Positions 52,012-61,800 of a stretch of 64,000 nucleotides of DNA are shown piece after piece. How positions within the stretch are numbered: the first letter of the stretch is position 1; each line of letters begins with the position of its first letter. This DNA comes from Burkholderiaceae bacterium (GTDB taxonomy: Bacteria; Pseudomonadota; Gammaproteobacteria; Burkholderiales; Burkholderiaceae_F), in assembly GCA_022843955.1 (NCBI GenBank), contig JALHMQ010000009.1:68069-132068 (forward strand), in the 5' to 3' direction. The notes beneath the pieces are model-generated. The model worked only from the letters and a program-made list of their open reading frames with translations. It ran no database searches and was not told the DNA's origin. A program made the translations under genes and the position numbers.

Positions 52012-52752
52012 CTAGAGCTTGGTTCGAATGAACAGCCGCTCGGGCACATGACGGATGATCAGCATGATCCAGCGCCAGAACCACGGCGTGTAGACAGATC
52101 CGAACCCCTTGTCGAGCGCTCGCTCGATGTCCGCCGCCACCCTCTCCGGCGACGCCCAGAGCGGCCCCTTGGCAAACGATGCGGTCATCGGCGTATCCAC
52201 GAAGCCCGGCAGGATAGTCAGCACGCGTACACCTTCTTCTGCCAGGCGGTGGCGCAGGCCAGCAGCAAGAACCGTCACGGCTGCCTTGGCTGCGCCGTAG
52301 ACATAGTTGCTGGCCCGGCCGCGATCACCCGCTGGCGAAGAGATCACCGCCAGCGCACCGCTGCCCTGCTGCTCGAATCGGTTGGCCAAGTCTGTCAACA
52401 GCGACACGACCGACCGCGCATTGGTGTCGAACGAGGCGAGTGCGGCTGGCGCATCCACCTCGCACTGCGCCTGGTCTGGCAGCACGCCATGGGCGACGAG
52501 CGCGTGATCGAAACCTCCCCAGGCCTGCCATGCCTGCGCCAGCGCGCCCTCATGACGCGCCGTGTCGTTGGCGTCGAGCACCGTTGCCTTGACCTCTGCC
52601 GCGCCACGCACCCGCAGATCAGCCGCCGCCGCATCCACTGCCGCAGCGCGTCGACCGACGAGGTGAATTCGCGCGCCCCGCGCCGCGTAGCGCCGCGCCA
52701 CCGCAGTAGCGATCGCCGACGTTGCACCGATGATCAGCAGTCGAATCGTCAT
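52012..52752 (-). CDS. dprE2: DprE2-like keto-ribose reductase (SDR)
   Basis: A 246-residue short-chain dehydrogenase. The NAD site is LLIIGATSAIATAVARRYAA, the catalytic Ser is in VISSPAGDRGRASN, the active Tyr-Lys in YVYGAAKAA, and the C-terminus WIMLIIRHVPERLFIRTKL closely resembles the membrane-associated end of mycobacterial DprE2. With DprE1 it would convert decaprenyl-phosphoryl-D-ribose, via the 2-keto intermediate, to decaprenyl-phosphoryl-D-arabinose. It lies 6 bp after the dprE1-like gene. The specific lipid and sugar are inferred from the pair and from the linked UbiA enzyme. Confidence 0.87.
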   Translation of the reverse strand: MTIRLLIIGATSAIATAVARRYAARGARIHLVGRRAAAVDAAAADLRVRGAAEVKATVLDANDTARHEGALAQAWQAWGGFDHALVAHGVLPDQAQCEVDAPAALASFDTNARSVVSLLTDLANRFEQQGSGALAVISSPAGDRGRASNYVYGAAKAAVTVLAAGLRHRLAEEGVRVLTILPGFVDTPMTASFAKGPLWASPERVAADIERALDKGFGSVYTPWFWRWIMLIIRHVPERLFIRTKL

Positions 52753-52758
52753 GCGTGA

Positions 52759-54060
52759 CTAGGCTCCAAACAGGCGGCGCGACATCGAAGAGGAAATCCC
52801 CGGATCGCGATAGCCGATGAACTCGTTCAAGCGCGGGTAGCCATCCACGAACATCTGCGGCGGCATGCAGGCGTCCTTCGCCGAGTACAACCGACCGCCC
52901 GCCTCCTTCACCACCGCGTTCAGACGATCGAACAGGCGCAACGTGGGCTCGCCGCCATTCGGGAAGTCCAACGCCAGCGTGGTGCCAGGCATCGGGAAGC
53001 TGATCATCCCCGGCGCCGGCTTGTCGCCAAAGGTCTTGAGCACAGCGAGGAACGAACCCAGCCCCGCCTTGGCGATCTCATTGAGCATGGCACGCGTTGC
53101 GTCGAGTTGAACCGCTGGCGGAACCACCGCCTGGTACTGGAAGAAGCCCTTCGGACCGTAGACGCGGTTCCATTCGAGCAGGTTATCCAGAGGGAAAAAG
53201 AAAGGAACGTAGTGCTGAATCCCCCGCCCCTGCTTGAGCTTTTGCGCCCGGTAGTAGGTGAAGTTGAAGGCGCGCAACGACAGCGCGTTGATGAGAGACA
53301 CGGGCGGGGTGAACGGGAACGTACGCGGCTTTGCAGGCCGCACAGGTTCGGTCTTGTCGCAATGATTGCCCTGGAAGAACACGCCGCGGCCGCGGCCACC
53401 ACTGACGCAATCGATCCATGACACGGTGTACTCGAAGTTCCTTTTCGCCTCGGCCGACAGGCGAAAGAACTCCTCGAGTGAGTCAAAGGGAATCGTCTCG
53501 GAATCCAGCCAGCCCCCCGCCACCTTGCGCAAGCGCAAGCGAGCCCGCGTGATCACGCCGGTCAGGCCCATGCCGCCGACCGTTGCTTCGAACCAGTCTG
53601 CGTTCTCGGTAGGCGAACAAGACAGCACCTGACCGTCTGTCCGCACCAGCTCGAACGAGAGCACCTGGTGGCCGAAGCTGCCGGCCGAGTGGTGCGCCTT
53701 GCCGTGCACGTCATTGGCAACGGCGCCGCCCACCGTCACGAACTGCGTGCCCGGCACCACCGGCAGGAACCAGCCGCGCGGCAGCGCCACGTCGATGATG
53801 TCTTTCAGGAGCATGCCCGCTTCGCACTCGATGACACCGGCATCCGCATCGAACGCGATGAAGCGGTCCAGCCCGCGCATGCCCCACAGCACCCCGCCCG
53901 CGTTCAGGCAGACGTCGCCATAGGAGCGGCCATTGCCGTAGGCCAGCCCACCCGTCTTGATGGCGCCAGCGACCGCAGTGCGGTCCGACAGTGCGATCCA
54001 TTCATGTTCGTCGGCGTTCAGGTTGCCCCACGCTGCCACGCGTCGTTTCAATGTGTTCAA
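52759..54060 (-). CDS. dprE1: DprE1-like FAD-dependent ribose-lipid 2-oxidase
   Basis: A 433-residue FAD-linked oxidase. It shows LAYGNGRSYGDVCLNAGG (FAD site), FVTVGGAVANDVHGKAHHSA with the His-containing loop, TVGGMGLTGVITRARLRL, and late GGRLYSAKDACM with the catalytic Lys. The fold and spacing match mycobacterial DprE1. At the position of the benzothiazinone-reactive Cys387 of the M. tuberculosis enzyme (GWNICVDFP) this protein has GTTLALDFP, so the Cys is Ala. The start is assigned to TTG 54060, which overlaps the UbiA stop as TTGA; no ATG fits, and upstream codons belong to the UbiA reading. Confidence 0.87.
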   Translation of the reverse strand: MNTLKRRVAAWGNLNADEHEWIALSDRTAVAGAIKTGGLAYGNGRSYGDVCLNAGGVLWGMRGLDRFIAFDADAGVIECEAGMLLKDIIDVALPRGWFLPVVPGTQFVTVGGAVANDVHGKAHHSAGSFGHQVLSFELVRTDGQVLSCSPTENADWFEATVGGMGLTGVITRARLRLRKVAGGWLDSETIPFDSLEEFFRLSAEAKRNFEYTVSWIDCVSGGRGRGVFFQGNHCDKTEPVRPAKPRTFPFTPPVSLINALSLRAFNFTYYRAQKLKQGRGIQHYVPFFFPLDNLLEWNRVYGPKGFFQYQAVVPPAVQLDATRAMLNEIAKAGLGSFLAVLKTFGDKPAPGMISFPMPGTTLALDFPNGGEPTLRLFDRLNAVVKEAGGRLYSAKDACMPPQMFVDGYPRLNEFIGYRDPGISSSMSRRLFGA

Positions 54061-55493
54061 GTTGCCAGCCACAGTACGAGCAGAAACATCAGTCCGGAGA
54101 TGATGCTGACCTTGTCCTTCATCGCGAACAGGACCGGGTCGTCGTGCATCAGGCCACGATGCGTCTTCATCCACACCCGGGTGATCCAGTAGAGCAGGAT
54201 CGGGATGGTCAGCCACATCGCTTCCGGGCGCTTGTACATCCGCATTACAGCTTCGCTGTTGATGTAGAGCGCCAGAACCATGACGGCGGCAAAGCCGGAG
54301 ACGACCCCCATCATCTGTATCAGGGGCAGATCGCTCGTGACATAGCCACGCCCCTTGGCTTCATCCCGGCCCTGTCCAAGCATCACCTGCAGTTCGGAGA
54401 AGCGCTTGACGAAGGCAAGGCTCAGGAAGAGGAACAGCGTGAGCGCCAGCAGCCAGAACGACGCCGGCAAGGCCACCGCCGCCGCGCCGGCAATGATGCG
54501 CAGCGTGTAAAGCGCAGCCAGCGCAAGCGCGTCCAAGATGGGTTTGCGCTTCAGCACGAAGGTGTAGCCCACCGTAATGACGAAATAGACGGCGAGCCAG
54601 GCAAAGAACGCCTTCGCCACCCACCACGCCAGCAGGAAAGCGCAGATCAGCAACACCCCCGCCACGGCGATGCCCGCAAGCGGGGAAAGGACCCCTGCAG
54701 CGAACGGCCGCAGGCGCTTGCGCGGATGGTGACGGTCGCTTTCCAGGTCCATCAGGTCATTGACCAGATACACGGACGATGCGCAGAAGCCGAACGCAAA
54801 GAAGGCGACTGTGACCTTGTACAGAAGCGCGGGATCGAAGATCTGATGCGCCCCGAGCAGCGGGAGGAAGAGCAGCAGGTTCTTCATCCACTGATGCAGC
54901 CGCAAGGCCTTGATCCACGCCTTGGGGCCGCCCGCGCTGCCAGCAAACTCACGCTCGATGGTGGCCGTCTGACCCGCGGCGCGACGAATCGCCGCCGGCG
55001 CCGCCACCAGGATCGCACGGCGCGCACGGGCCCACACGGCCAGGTCATCGCCCGAGTTGCCGGCATAGTCGAAGCCGCGCTCCCCGAAGCGCGCGACCAG
55101 CGCCTCCGCCTTGCGGTGCGACGAGTTGTTGATCGTGCCGTCGCTGGCCAGCACGTCGTCGAACAGTTGCAGGTGATCGGCCACGGCGCGCGCCAACGCC
55201 TCGTCGGACGCCGTCGCCAGCACGATGCGGCGCCCGCGGTCGCGTTCGCTGCGGATCCACGCCACCAGTTCTTCGTGGTAGGGCATCCCCGCCACGTCCA
55301 AGGTGACGCGCGAGGCAATCTCGCGCTTCATGTGCGCCTTGCCCGTGGCGAGCCAAAGCGGCAAGCGCCACAAACGATGCGGACCACCGCGCAGCAGCAT
55401 GAGGGTGGACTCGTGCAGCAGATCGATGCGCAGCAGCGTGCCGTCCAGATCGATCACCAGGGGCACGACCGGCAAGTCGGCAACGTCGTTCAT
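54057..55493 (-). CDS. HAD phosphatase-UbiA prenyltransferase fusion (DPPR synthase-like)
   Basis: A 478-residue fusion. Residues 1-195 are a HAD phosphatase with VIDLDGTLLRIDLLHEST (DxDGT nucleophile) and FDYAGNSGDDLAVWARARRA. Residues ~215-478 are a UbiA membrane prenyltransferase with NDLMDLESDRHHPRKRLRP (Mg-diphosphate binding) and ITVGYTFVLKRKPILDALAL, about nine TM helices. Mycobacteria use separate UbiA (Rv3806c) and phosphatase (Rv3807c) proteins to make decaprenyl-phosphoryl-ribose from PRPP; this fusion could perform both steps. Start ATG 55493 overlaps the upstream stop as ATGA. Confidence 0.88.
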   Translation of the reverse strand: MNDVADLPVVPLVIDLDGTLLRIDLLHESTLMLLRGGPHRLWRLPLWLATGKAHMKREIASRVTLDVAGMPYHEELVAWIRSERDRGRRIVLATASDEALARAVADHLQLFDDVLASDGTINNSSHRKAEALVARFGERGFDYAGNSGDDLAVWARARRAILVAAPAAIRRAAGQTATIEREFAGSAGGPKAWIKALRLHQWMKNLLLFLPLLGAHQIFDPALLYKVTVAFFAFGFCASSVYLVNDLMDLESDRHHPRKRLRPFAAGVLSPLAGIAVAGVLLICAFLLAWWVAKAFFAWLAVYFVITVGYTFVLKRKPILDALALAALYTLRIIAGAAAVALPASFWLLALTLFLFLSLAFVKRFSELQVMLGQGRDEAKGRGYVTSDLPLIQMMGVVSGFAAVMVLALYINSEAVMRMYKRPEAMWLTIPILLYWITRVWMKTHRGLMHDDPVLFAMKDKVSIISGLMFLLVLWLAT

Positions 55494-56467
55494 GGCTCCT
55501 TCCCGCGACCAGCAAACGACAGCAGGGCCAACACGCCCAGCATGATGGCGAACCACAGCGTCGACAGGCGCAGTGCAATCGCCGCGGCCACGGCGTCGGC
55601 CGGGGGCATACCGGCGTCGGTCAACTGATAGATGAGTGCAGCCTCGGTGGCGCCGAGTCCGCCCGGCACCATGCTGGCGGCGCCAAGAAGAATCGAGATG
55701 GAGAAGATGAGCACGCAGCGGGCCATCCCGATATCCGATCCCAGCGCATCAACATACAGACCGAAGACGAGCGCCTGAAGGCCATAGGCGCAGAAGGCAA
55801 TCGTCGCGTATGCCAGCGACGCGGCGGGCATCCATAGCCGGGCCCAGGCAGTCAGTGGGGAAAGCAGGCTCGTCAGCGCGGCCACCATCCGGCATGGATT
55901 TCTGACCAGCCGCGAGACAAGCGAGTCGGTCCAGCCAAGCCGGACCAGCCAAGCGAGGCTCGCGCTCGAGAACACAAGGCCGACAGTCAGCACTTCGAGC
56001 AGGGTTGATCGATGCCCGAGCCACCACCCGGCGGCCGCGCCAAGGGCCGCCATGCCAACGACATCGGCCCCGCGATCCGCCAGGAAGGCGCCCAGGCTGC
56101 CCGAAAACGGCACGCCACGGCGCAACAACAGAACGGACCGAAGCGTCTCGCCCAGCTTGCCCGGTGAAGAGGTGAGGGCCAATCCAGCCAGATAGACGCG
56201 CAGGTTGTACAACGCCGGCACCGCTTTGCCGAGCCGGGCGATCAGCCAATGCCACCGGGCGAATCGCAGCAACAAGCTCATCGCAACGAGGACCACGCCT
56301 GCGGCAACCAGCGGCCAGCCAAGCCGGGACATCGAGCTCACGCTCGCCTGCGCACCGGACAGGACGATCGCTCCCAGGTACAAGGCCGCGCCGATGCCGA
56401 TGAAAACGGCCAACGCCCGGATCCAGTGAGCGGGCAGGCGGATTGACTCAGGCACGACGGCACTCAC
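55490..56467 (-). CDS. AglD/LPG-synthase-type integral membrane protein
   Basis: A 325-residue polytopic protein of the PF03706 family, with about eight TM helices. Recognisable segments: GWPLVAAGVVLVAMSLLLRF, ALTSSPGKLGETLRSVLLLR and GVPFSGSLGAFLADRGADVV, and ASMVPGGLGATEAALIYQLT. Relatives include the TM part of lysyl-phosphatidylglycerol synthase and archaeal AglD; many act in lipid-linked glycan handling or flipping. The start is GTG 56467, overlapping the GtrA stop as GTGA. Role in the cassette, perhaps translocation of the arabinose lipid, is inference. Confidence 0.83.
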   Translation of the reverse strand: MSAVVPESIRLPAHWIRALAVFIGIGAALYLGAIVLSGAQASVSSMSRLGWPLVAAGVVLVAMSLLLRFARWHWLIARLGKAVPALYNLRVYLAGLALTSSPGKLGETLRSVLLLRRGVPFSGSLGAFLADRGADVVGMAALGAAAGWWLGHRSTLLEVLTVGLVFSSASLAWLVRLGWTDSLVSRLVRNPCRMVAALTSLLSPLTAWARLWMPAASLAYATIAFCAYGLQALVFGLYVDALGSDIGMARCVLIFSISILLGAASMVPGGLGATEAALIYQLTDAGMPPADAVAAAIALRLSTLWFAIMLGVLALLSFAGRGKEP

Positions 56468-56886
56468 CGGAAGGTCGCCCGCTTGTGGCCAAAGTAACTG
56501 GTGACGACGGGCACAGCCACGCCGGCGGCATGCGCGATGGCCTCTACATGCTCCACCACTCCCATCGCTGGCAGCGCCCAGCGCGCCAGTGCGATGCTGA
56601 CGACCAGCGTTTGCAGCACCGCGAGGGCATTGACGATCGTGAACTTGATCACCTGCGGCCCAAGCGCCTTGCCGCCGCCCTCGAAGACGTATTGACGCAT
56701 CAACAGGAACGCCACCGTCATGCCGACCAGGTAGGCCAGAACAATGGCCACGGGATAGCTGAACCACAGGCTGAAGCCAAAGCGCGAGCCAAAGTTGGCA
56801 GCGGCCGCAATGCCGCCGGCGACGACAAACAGGCCGAATCGCCGCGCTTCGCTCGGCGCGGCCGATAGTCGCCGCTCAGCGGGCAT
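56464..56886 (-). CDS. GtrA-like small membrane protein
   Basis: A 140-residue protein with four predicted TM helices and the GtrA signature: [60 protein letters not shown] and [11 protein letters not shown]. GtrA proteins are thought to flip or help transfer polyprenyl-phosphate-linked sugars. In mycobacteria a GtrA-like protein (Rv3789) is encoded immediately next to dprE1/dprE2 and the arabinosyltransferase aftA, the same association as here. It overlaps its upstream neighbour by 11 bp and its downstream neighbour by 4 bp. Confidence 0.88.
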   Translation of the reverse strand: MPAERRLSAAPSEARRFGLFVVAGGIAAAANFGSRFGFSLWFSYPVAIVLAYLVGMTVAFLLMRQYVFEGGGKALGPQVIKFTIVNALAVLQTLVVSIALARWALPAMGVVEHVEAIAHAAGVAVPVVTSYFGHKRATFR

Positions 56887-58204
56887 CGTCCATGGCCATG
56901 GCGGCCAGCTGCGTGCCGATTCGCACGCTCTCTGAAATCGAGCGGTCCTCGGGGTAGTAGTGCGACGTGTCTGCCATGTACAGGCCGCGAACCTTGCTGC
57001 GCATCGGCGGCAGCGCGTCGTAGAAGCCGGGAGAGCACACCGTCTGCGCGAACTCGTAGCGCGAGGCAGTGCTCGCCAGCACCTGCGCGGCCGGATCGAA
57101 ATCCGGCCGGATCAGCTTCATGTACCCCAGCGTCTCGTCGATGAACGTCTGGAAGTCACGCCGGTACTTGGGGTGCGTTTGAGGCATGTAGTACGGCGCG
57201 TAGATGATCGACGTGCCGTCCAGCGGATTCAGGTTGGTGTACTCGATGAGCCCTGGGATCTCGATGCGCGGGTCATTGATGTTCATCCAGAAGTTGCGGG
57301 TGAACGGCTGCTTAAGCTTGAGCAGCACACACACCACGCCGACGTTCTTGATCGCCGCTACCTTGGCCCTCTCGTCCGCGGGCAGGTCGGGCATCACGCG
57401 CACCAGATAGGGCAGCGGAATGGTCGAGATCACCCGATCGAACGGCAGTACTTCGCCATTGACCTTGACCCCGGACGCGCGCGCCGCCCCACCGCCGCCT
57501 TCGATACATACCTGCTCGACGCCAGCGTTCAGCCGAACCTCGCCGCCCAGCTTGCGCAGCCGGTCATGCACGGCATCGAGCAACACTTCCGAGCCCCCGA
57601 CCAAGTAGCCCATCTCCTCCGTGAAGAGGCTCTTGCGCGACAGCGCCACCCGCTTGATCCGCGTGCCCAGCCACGAGGCTGAAAGCTGATCCTGCAGTTC
57701 GTAGAACTTGAAATGGAACAGACTGCGCCAGAGCACGTCATACGCGCGCTCGCCAATCGACTGCTTGAGCCATTGAGTTGACGAGAATGCGTCGTAAGGC
57801 CGCCAGTCATCGACGCCTTTCGCCTTCATCACGTGCAGGCCGTAGCGGATCTTGTCGATCAGGCCCAGTCCCGGGAACGTGAGCAGGGCCCGCGGATGCC
57901 CCCAGTCGTACAGCCGCCCGTTGAAGTAGAAACCCATCTTGGTCTCGGTCCAGCGCAGCGTGTGCTCCAGACCGAATTCCTTCAGGTAGTCGAACGTCGT
58001 CTGGTCCGGCTTGCAGATGAAGTGGTAGTACCGCTCGATGCGCGTGCCGGCAAAGTCGATGAAGGCCGACATGCCGCCGATGCGGTCATCGCGCTCGAAC
58101 ACGGTGACCTGTGCACCCGCTCTTGCAGCTACATAGGCCGCTGCAAGCCCCATTGGGCCAGCGCCAATGACCGCAATGCGTGCCAAATCGATGTCGGAGT
58201 TCAT
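56876..58204 (-). CDS. FAD-dependent oxidoreductase (amine-oxidase/UGM-like fold)
   Basis: A 442-residue flavoprotein. Dinucleotide-binding motif: [20 protein letters not shown] and [20 protein letters not shown]. It has [40 protein letters not shown], and the C-terminal FAD contact [20 protein letters not shown]. It resembles protoporphyrinogen oxidase and amine oxidase relatives often seen in glycan loci. Substrate is unknown; it could modify the lipid carrier or a sugar. It overlaps the large membrane protein gene as ATGA and the GtrA gene by 11 bp. Confidence 0.85.
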   Translation of the reverse strand: MNSDIDLARIAVIGAGPMGLAAAYVAARAGAQVTVFERDDRIGGMSAFIDFAGTRIERYYHFICKPDQTTFDYLKEFGLEHTLRWTETKMGFYFNGRLYDWGHPRALLTFPGLGLIDKIRYGLHVMKAKGVDDWRPYDAFSSTQWLKQSIGERAYDVLWRSLFHFKFYELQDQLSASWLGTRIKRVALSRKSLFTEEMGYLVGGSEVLLDAVHDRLRKLGGEVRLNAGVEQVCIEGGGGAARASGVKVNGEVLPFDRVISTIPLPYLVRVMPDLPADERAKVAAIKNVGVVCVLLKLKQPFTRNFWMNINDPRIEIPGLIEYTNLNPLDGTSIIYAPYYMPQTHPKYRRDFQTFIDETLGYMKLIRPDFDPAAQVLASTASRYEFAQTVCSPGFYDALPPMRSKVRGLYMADTSHYYPEDRSISESVRIGTQLAAMAMDDAR

Positions 58205-60093
58205 TCGATCGGGTAGGGATAAGAGCCGAAGCTGACAGTCGCACGCACGGGTTGCCCGGTGGCGTCAACGATGCGCATCGCAGTCGGCGGGACCGCGTCC
58301 GGAATCGACCCGCTCAGCCAAAGAGCCAGCGACTCAGTATCTCTGATCAGCGGAGCAAGCAGGAACCCACCTTCTCCGGCCGCCCGAATCCAGCGGTAGC
58401 GCTGCATTTCGCCGCTCGCCATGCGCAACTCGAGGAATCGGGCAGGCGGTTTCCATACGATGGCGACGAATCGTTCCACCCAAGTCGCTTCCCACCGGGC
58501 TGAAGCATATAGGCTGCGTCCTTCTGCTGAGGGCAGAGGCACCCAGTCCTCTGCCAGGACTTGTCTCGACGTCGCATCCGTCACTTCGCTTGCGGTTTCT
58601 GACTCACGCCGAGCCAGCACGAGGTGACCCGTAGCGAGTCGTCCTGTCACTCGATAGTTGCGACGTATCACTTCCCAGATCGCGGCATCGTCCATGGTCA
58701 AGAGTCGGTCGTCGATCGTCTGGGCTGCCACCACGAGCGATTCGGGCGCCCTTGCCGAACGCAGGAACCGGGCATTCAACAGCGTCAGCGCCGGCGAGTA
58801 CGCTGAATAGGACTGAATAACCGGCCGCGACCGCCAGTGGTCTGGCTTCCCCGCGAGCAGCAAGAACTGGTCATACGAAACGAAGTCGACAGTACGTCCC
58901 TGCGGCCATGCCTTGCCAACCTGCTCTCCAAGAGCCGCTGCAAAGGTCTCGAGCCCACTGTTCAAGCCGTCCCTCGGGTCTTGTCCCGTGAGCACGAGCA
59001 TCCCGCCGCGCATGCTCAGCAAGACGCGCTGGGCAATCGAGCCACCCGGTAAGTTGACGGCTGCCTTGTCCTGCATGACTAGTGCTAGCAGCAATAGCGC
59101 CACAAGCATCAGCGAGCACAGCCTGCGCAGCCGCGTACCCGATGGCGGAAGCACGAGCAGCAACCAGGCTGCCAAGCAGAGGAATGCAGGCAAGAGATGC
59201 GGTGCATCGCCACGTATCGAACCGTGCCGGACGAGCAGTGCGATCGTCCCAAATGCGAACGCAATCCACGAAATGCGCGCCCATATGGACTTCTCATCAC
59301 GAAAGGCTGCTGACAAGGCAACCAGTCCAGAAGTAGCCGCCGCGACGAGCAGCAGACTCACGGCTGCGATCTGCGAATAGTGCACACGGTCAACGGAGGC
59401 TGGCCACTGCATCGCATCAGGGTAGTGGCGGGCCACCTCTGCAGCGTTGCCGAGGAACGCACTGAGCGATTGCCATGGCTGCCCTGCCCATGCCAGCGCC
59501 ACCACGAACCCCGACGCTGCCAACCCAAGGCCCACTGCGGTCTGAGTCAGTCCGATCCGCCGCATGGCCAGACCGGCTGCCAACGCTAGGGCTGAAAGCG
59601 GCAGCAGCGTGAACTTGGTCAGGGCCAATGCGCCAAGAGTGAAGCAGGCGACCCACACCGCGATCGTCATTTCCCCGCGATGCCATCCGTGCCAAACAAA
59701 GGCAATCGGTAGGGCAACGAGCGCTGAGTCGGGAGTCAGGCCAAGCAGAGCCAGTGCTGCAGCGCCTCGAAGCCGCTCCGCCCACCCGTTTGCCGCATGA
59801 AACGTGAGCCAGGTCGCCGTGTATCCGATCAGCAGCCAGAGCGCAAGGGAAGGCAGATAGGTGGCCGGCCAGTACTGCCATGTAACGAGACAGCCAAGGG
59901 GGCCGAACGTGAAGACAAGATCAACACCAACGACCCTTTGCTGCTCACAAGCGACCGCCAAGCCAAGCCGCCAGGAGGAATCCAGTTCAGCCGTGGGCAG
60001 AACCGGACTCAACGGAAGAAACCATCCGATGAGCAGCACTCCCAGCAAGGCCGTAACGATCTGACGGCTGAGGATAGTCATACGATCAGGCAT
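58201..60093 (-). CDS. Large multi-TM protein, candidate GT-C glycosyltransferase
   Basis: A 630-residue protein not confidently matched to a named family. About 10-12 hydrophobic helices fill residues 8-345; a soluble, probably periplasmic domain covers ~350-630. The first extracytoplasmic loop has [16 protein letters not shown] and [13 protein letters not shown], acidic residues placed where GT-C enzymes keep their catalytic Asp/Glu pair. As first gene of the arabinose cassette (stop overlaps the next start as ATGA), it is the best candidate for the transferase using polyprenyl-phospho-arabinose; mycobacteria place AftA next to DprE1/E2 in the same way. Function is inference. ATG 60093 and the internal Met five residues later are both possible starts. 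Confidence 0.7.
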   Translation of the reverse strand: MPDRMTILSRQIVTALLGVLLIGWFLPLSPVLPTAELDSSWRLGLAVACEQQRVVGVDLVFTFGPLGCLVTWQYWPATYLPSLALWLLIGYTATWLTFHAANGWAERLRGAAALALLGLTPDSALVALPIAFVWHGWHRGEMTIAVWVACFTLGALALTKFTLLPLSALALAAGLAMRRIGLTQTAVGLGLAASGFVVALAWAGQPWQSLSAFLGNAAEVARHYPDAMQWPASVDRVHYSQIAAVSLLLVAAATSGLVALSAAFRDEKSIWARISWIAFAFGTIALLVRHGSIRGDAPHLLPAFLCLAAWLLLVLPPSGTRLRRLCSLMLVALLLLALVMQDKAAVNLPGGSIAQRVLLSMRGGMLVLTGQDPRDGLNSGLETFAAALGEQVGKAWPQGRTVDFVSYDQFLLLAGKPDHWRSRPVIQSYSAYSPALTLLNARFLRSARAPESLVVAAQTIDDRLLTMDDAAIWEVIRRNYRVTGRLATGHLVLARRESETASEVTDATSRQVLAEDWVPLPSAEGRSLYASARWEATWVERFVAIVWKPPARFLELRMASGEMQRYRWIRAAGEGGFLLAPLIRDTESLALWLSGSIPDAVPPTAMRIVDATGQPVRATVSFGSYPYPIE

Positions 60094-60368
60094 CCGCCTG
60101 CTTTCGAACGGGCAGCGACCAAGGCAGAAACGAAGCGACCTGGCTCCGGCATTGGCTCATCTTCATCGGATTGATGTTGATACGGCTTGGCATGCGTTGG
60201 GGTCTGTCAATGCCTATTTCTCGAACCCGACAAAACCATCCGCATCTCGTCGTCCAGCAGATGAGGAAAAGCGGTTCGCTCAACTCTCCGCAAACTCGAA
60301 CACAGAGCAACCTGCGAAGCAGCGCGCTTAGTGGCGATGCGACGCTCTAACGGTCGTAGCAGTTCTCG

Positions 60369-61325
60369 TCAGTCCGTCCGCTCCACAACGTATTTCGAGT
60401 AGACGGGGTGGCAAAAAGTCTCGCGGATCCCTTCGGCAAAGGCTGTCGGTTTGAAGCCGAATATTTGCTCGATGTCCACCCCCTTGAAGTCATCTCCAGC
60501 GGTCAGCGCCTTGAGTTGGCTCGAGGTGAATGGCGGCTTGTCGCTGAACAGTGCGTAAAGGCGCAGCAACGCGTCGAAGATTCCATAGGGAATCGGCACG
60601 ATCGGAGTGCGCAGGCCCTTGACGTCACGAATGGCGCGGATGATGTCGATGTAGTCGATGCGCTCGTTGCCGACCAGGTCAAAGATTTTTCCGAGCGGGC
60701 GGTTCTCGATACACCAGAGGATCGCGCGGCAGAAGTCACGCTCGTACAGCGGCTGGCGCATGTAGCGGCCATGCCCGGGAATCGGAAAAAGCGGCGCCTT
60801 CTCCATGAAGCGCGCCAGCCAGCCGAAGTGCTTGGGATCGAACCAGCCGTACATCAGCGTCGGCCGCAGCACGCAGCCCGACAGGCCACTGTCCAGAAAC
60901 ATCTTCTCCTGTGCCTTCTTGGTGGTCGTGTAGACGTCATCGGCGACCGAGTTCACGACCGAACTGCTGATGTGGACGGTGAACGGCACTCGCGCCCGAG
61001 CGATCGCCTTGAACACGAGTTCGGACGCGATGAGGTTGTTGCGCTCGAAGGGTGCGGATGTCTTGGCCGTGATCTGGGCATGGAGAACCAGCGCCGTCTT
61101 GGCTTCCGGGAATTCAGCCTCCCAGCTTCCCGGTTCCGCAAGATCAGCGTCGATCACCCGAACTCCGGGATTCAGCTCCGCAAGCAGGCGCAAATTGGAT
61201 GACTGCTTGTCGATAGCGGTGATGTTCGAGTAGCCAGCCTCGCGCAAGAGCAGAACCAGATTTTGGCCAACCAGGCCCGCGGCCCCCGTCACAACGACTT
61301 TGGAACTTCTGTCCGACGCACTCAT
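60369..61325 (-). CDS. NAD-dependent epimerase/dehydratase family protein
   Basis: A 318-residue extended SDR. The NAD motif is VVVTGAAGLVGQNLVLLLRE, followed by FTVHISSSVVNSVADDVYTT with YTTTKKAQEKM (Tyr-x3-Lys), RPTLMYGWFDPKH and LYERDFCRAILWCIE. The order of motifs suggests a nucleotide-sugar epimerase, dehydratase or reductase; substrate is unknown. ATG 61325 is chosen because codons up to 61412 are low-quality. No strong Shine-Dalgarno is visible. It lies just downstream of the gmd-fcl scar, so it may be a surviving member of that pathway block or an independent gene. Confidence 0.83.
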   Translation of the reverse strand: MSASDRSSKVVVTGAAGLVGQNLVLLLREAGYSNITAIDKQSSNLRLLAELNPGVRVIDADLAEPGSWEAEFPEAKTALVLHAQITAKTSAPFERNNLIASELVFKAIARARVPFTVHISSSVVNSVADDVYTTTKKAQEKMFLDSGLSGCVLRPTLMYGWFDPKHFGWLARFMEKAPLFPIPGHGRYMRQPLYERDFCRAILWCIENRPLGKIFDLVGNERIDYIDIIRAIRDVKGLRTPIVPIPYGIFDALLRLYALFSDKPPFTSSQLKALTAGDDFKGVDIEQIFGFKPTAFAEGIRETFCHPVYSKYVVERTD

Positions 61326-61378
61326 TGAAAGCGAAATCCGATTGGATGTAGATGCACGACTTCGCAAGCCCGATAGGG

Positions 61379-61722
<344 letters not shown>

Positions 61723-61800
61723 TCACTCGCTGACACGTCAAGGCGCTCTCAGACGCGGACCATCGAAGTTACCAGACGCGCGCCCGCGCAGTCGCTGGTG

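Noticed and set aside
60086..60310. 74-codon minus-strand frame upstream of the large membrane protein
   Set aside because: No recognisable domain or ribosome binding site; more likely a leader and promoter region.
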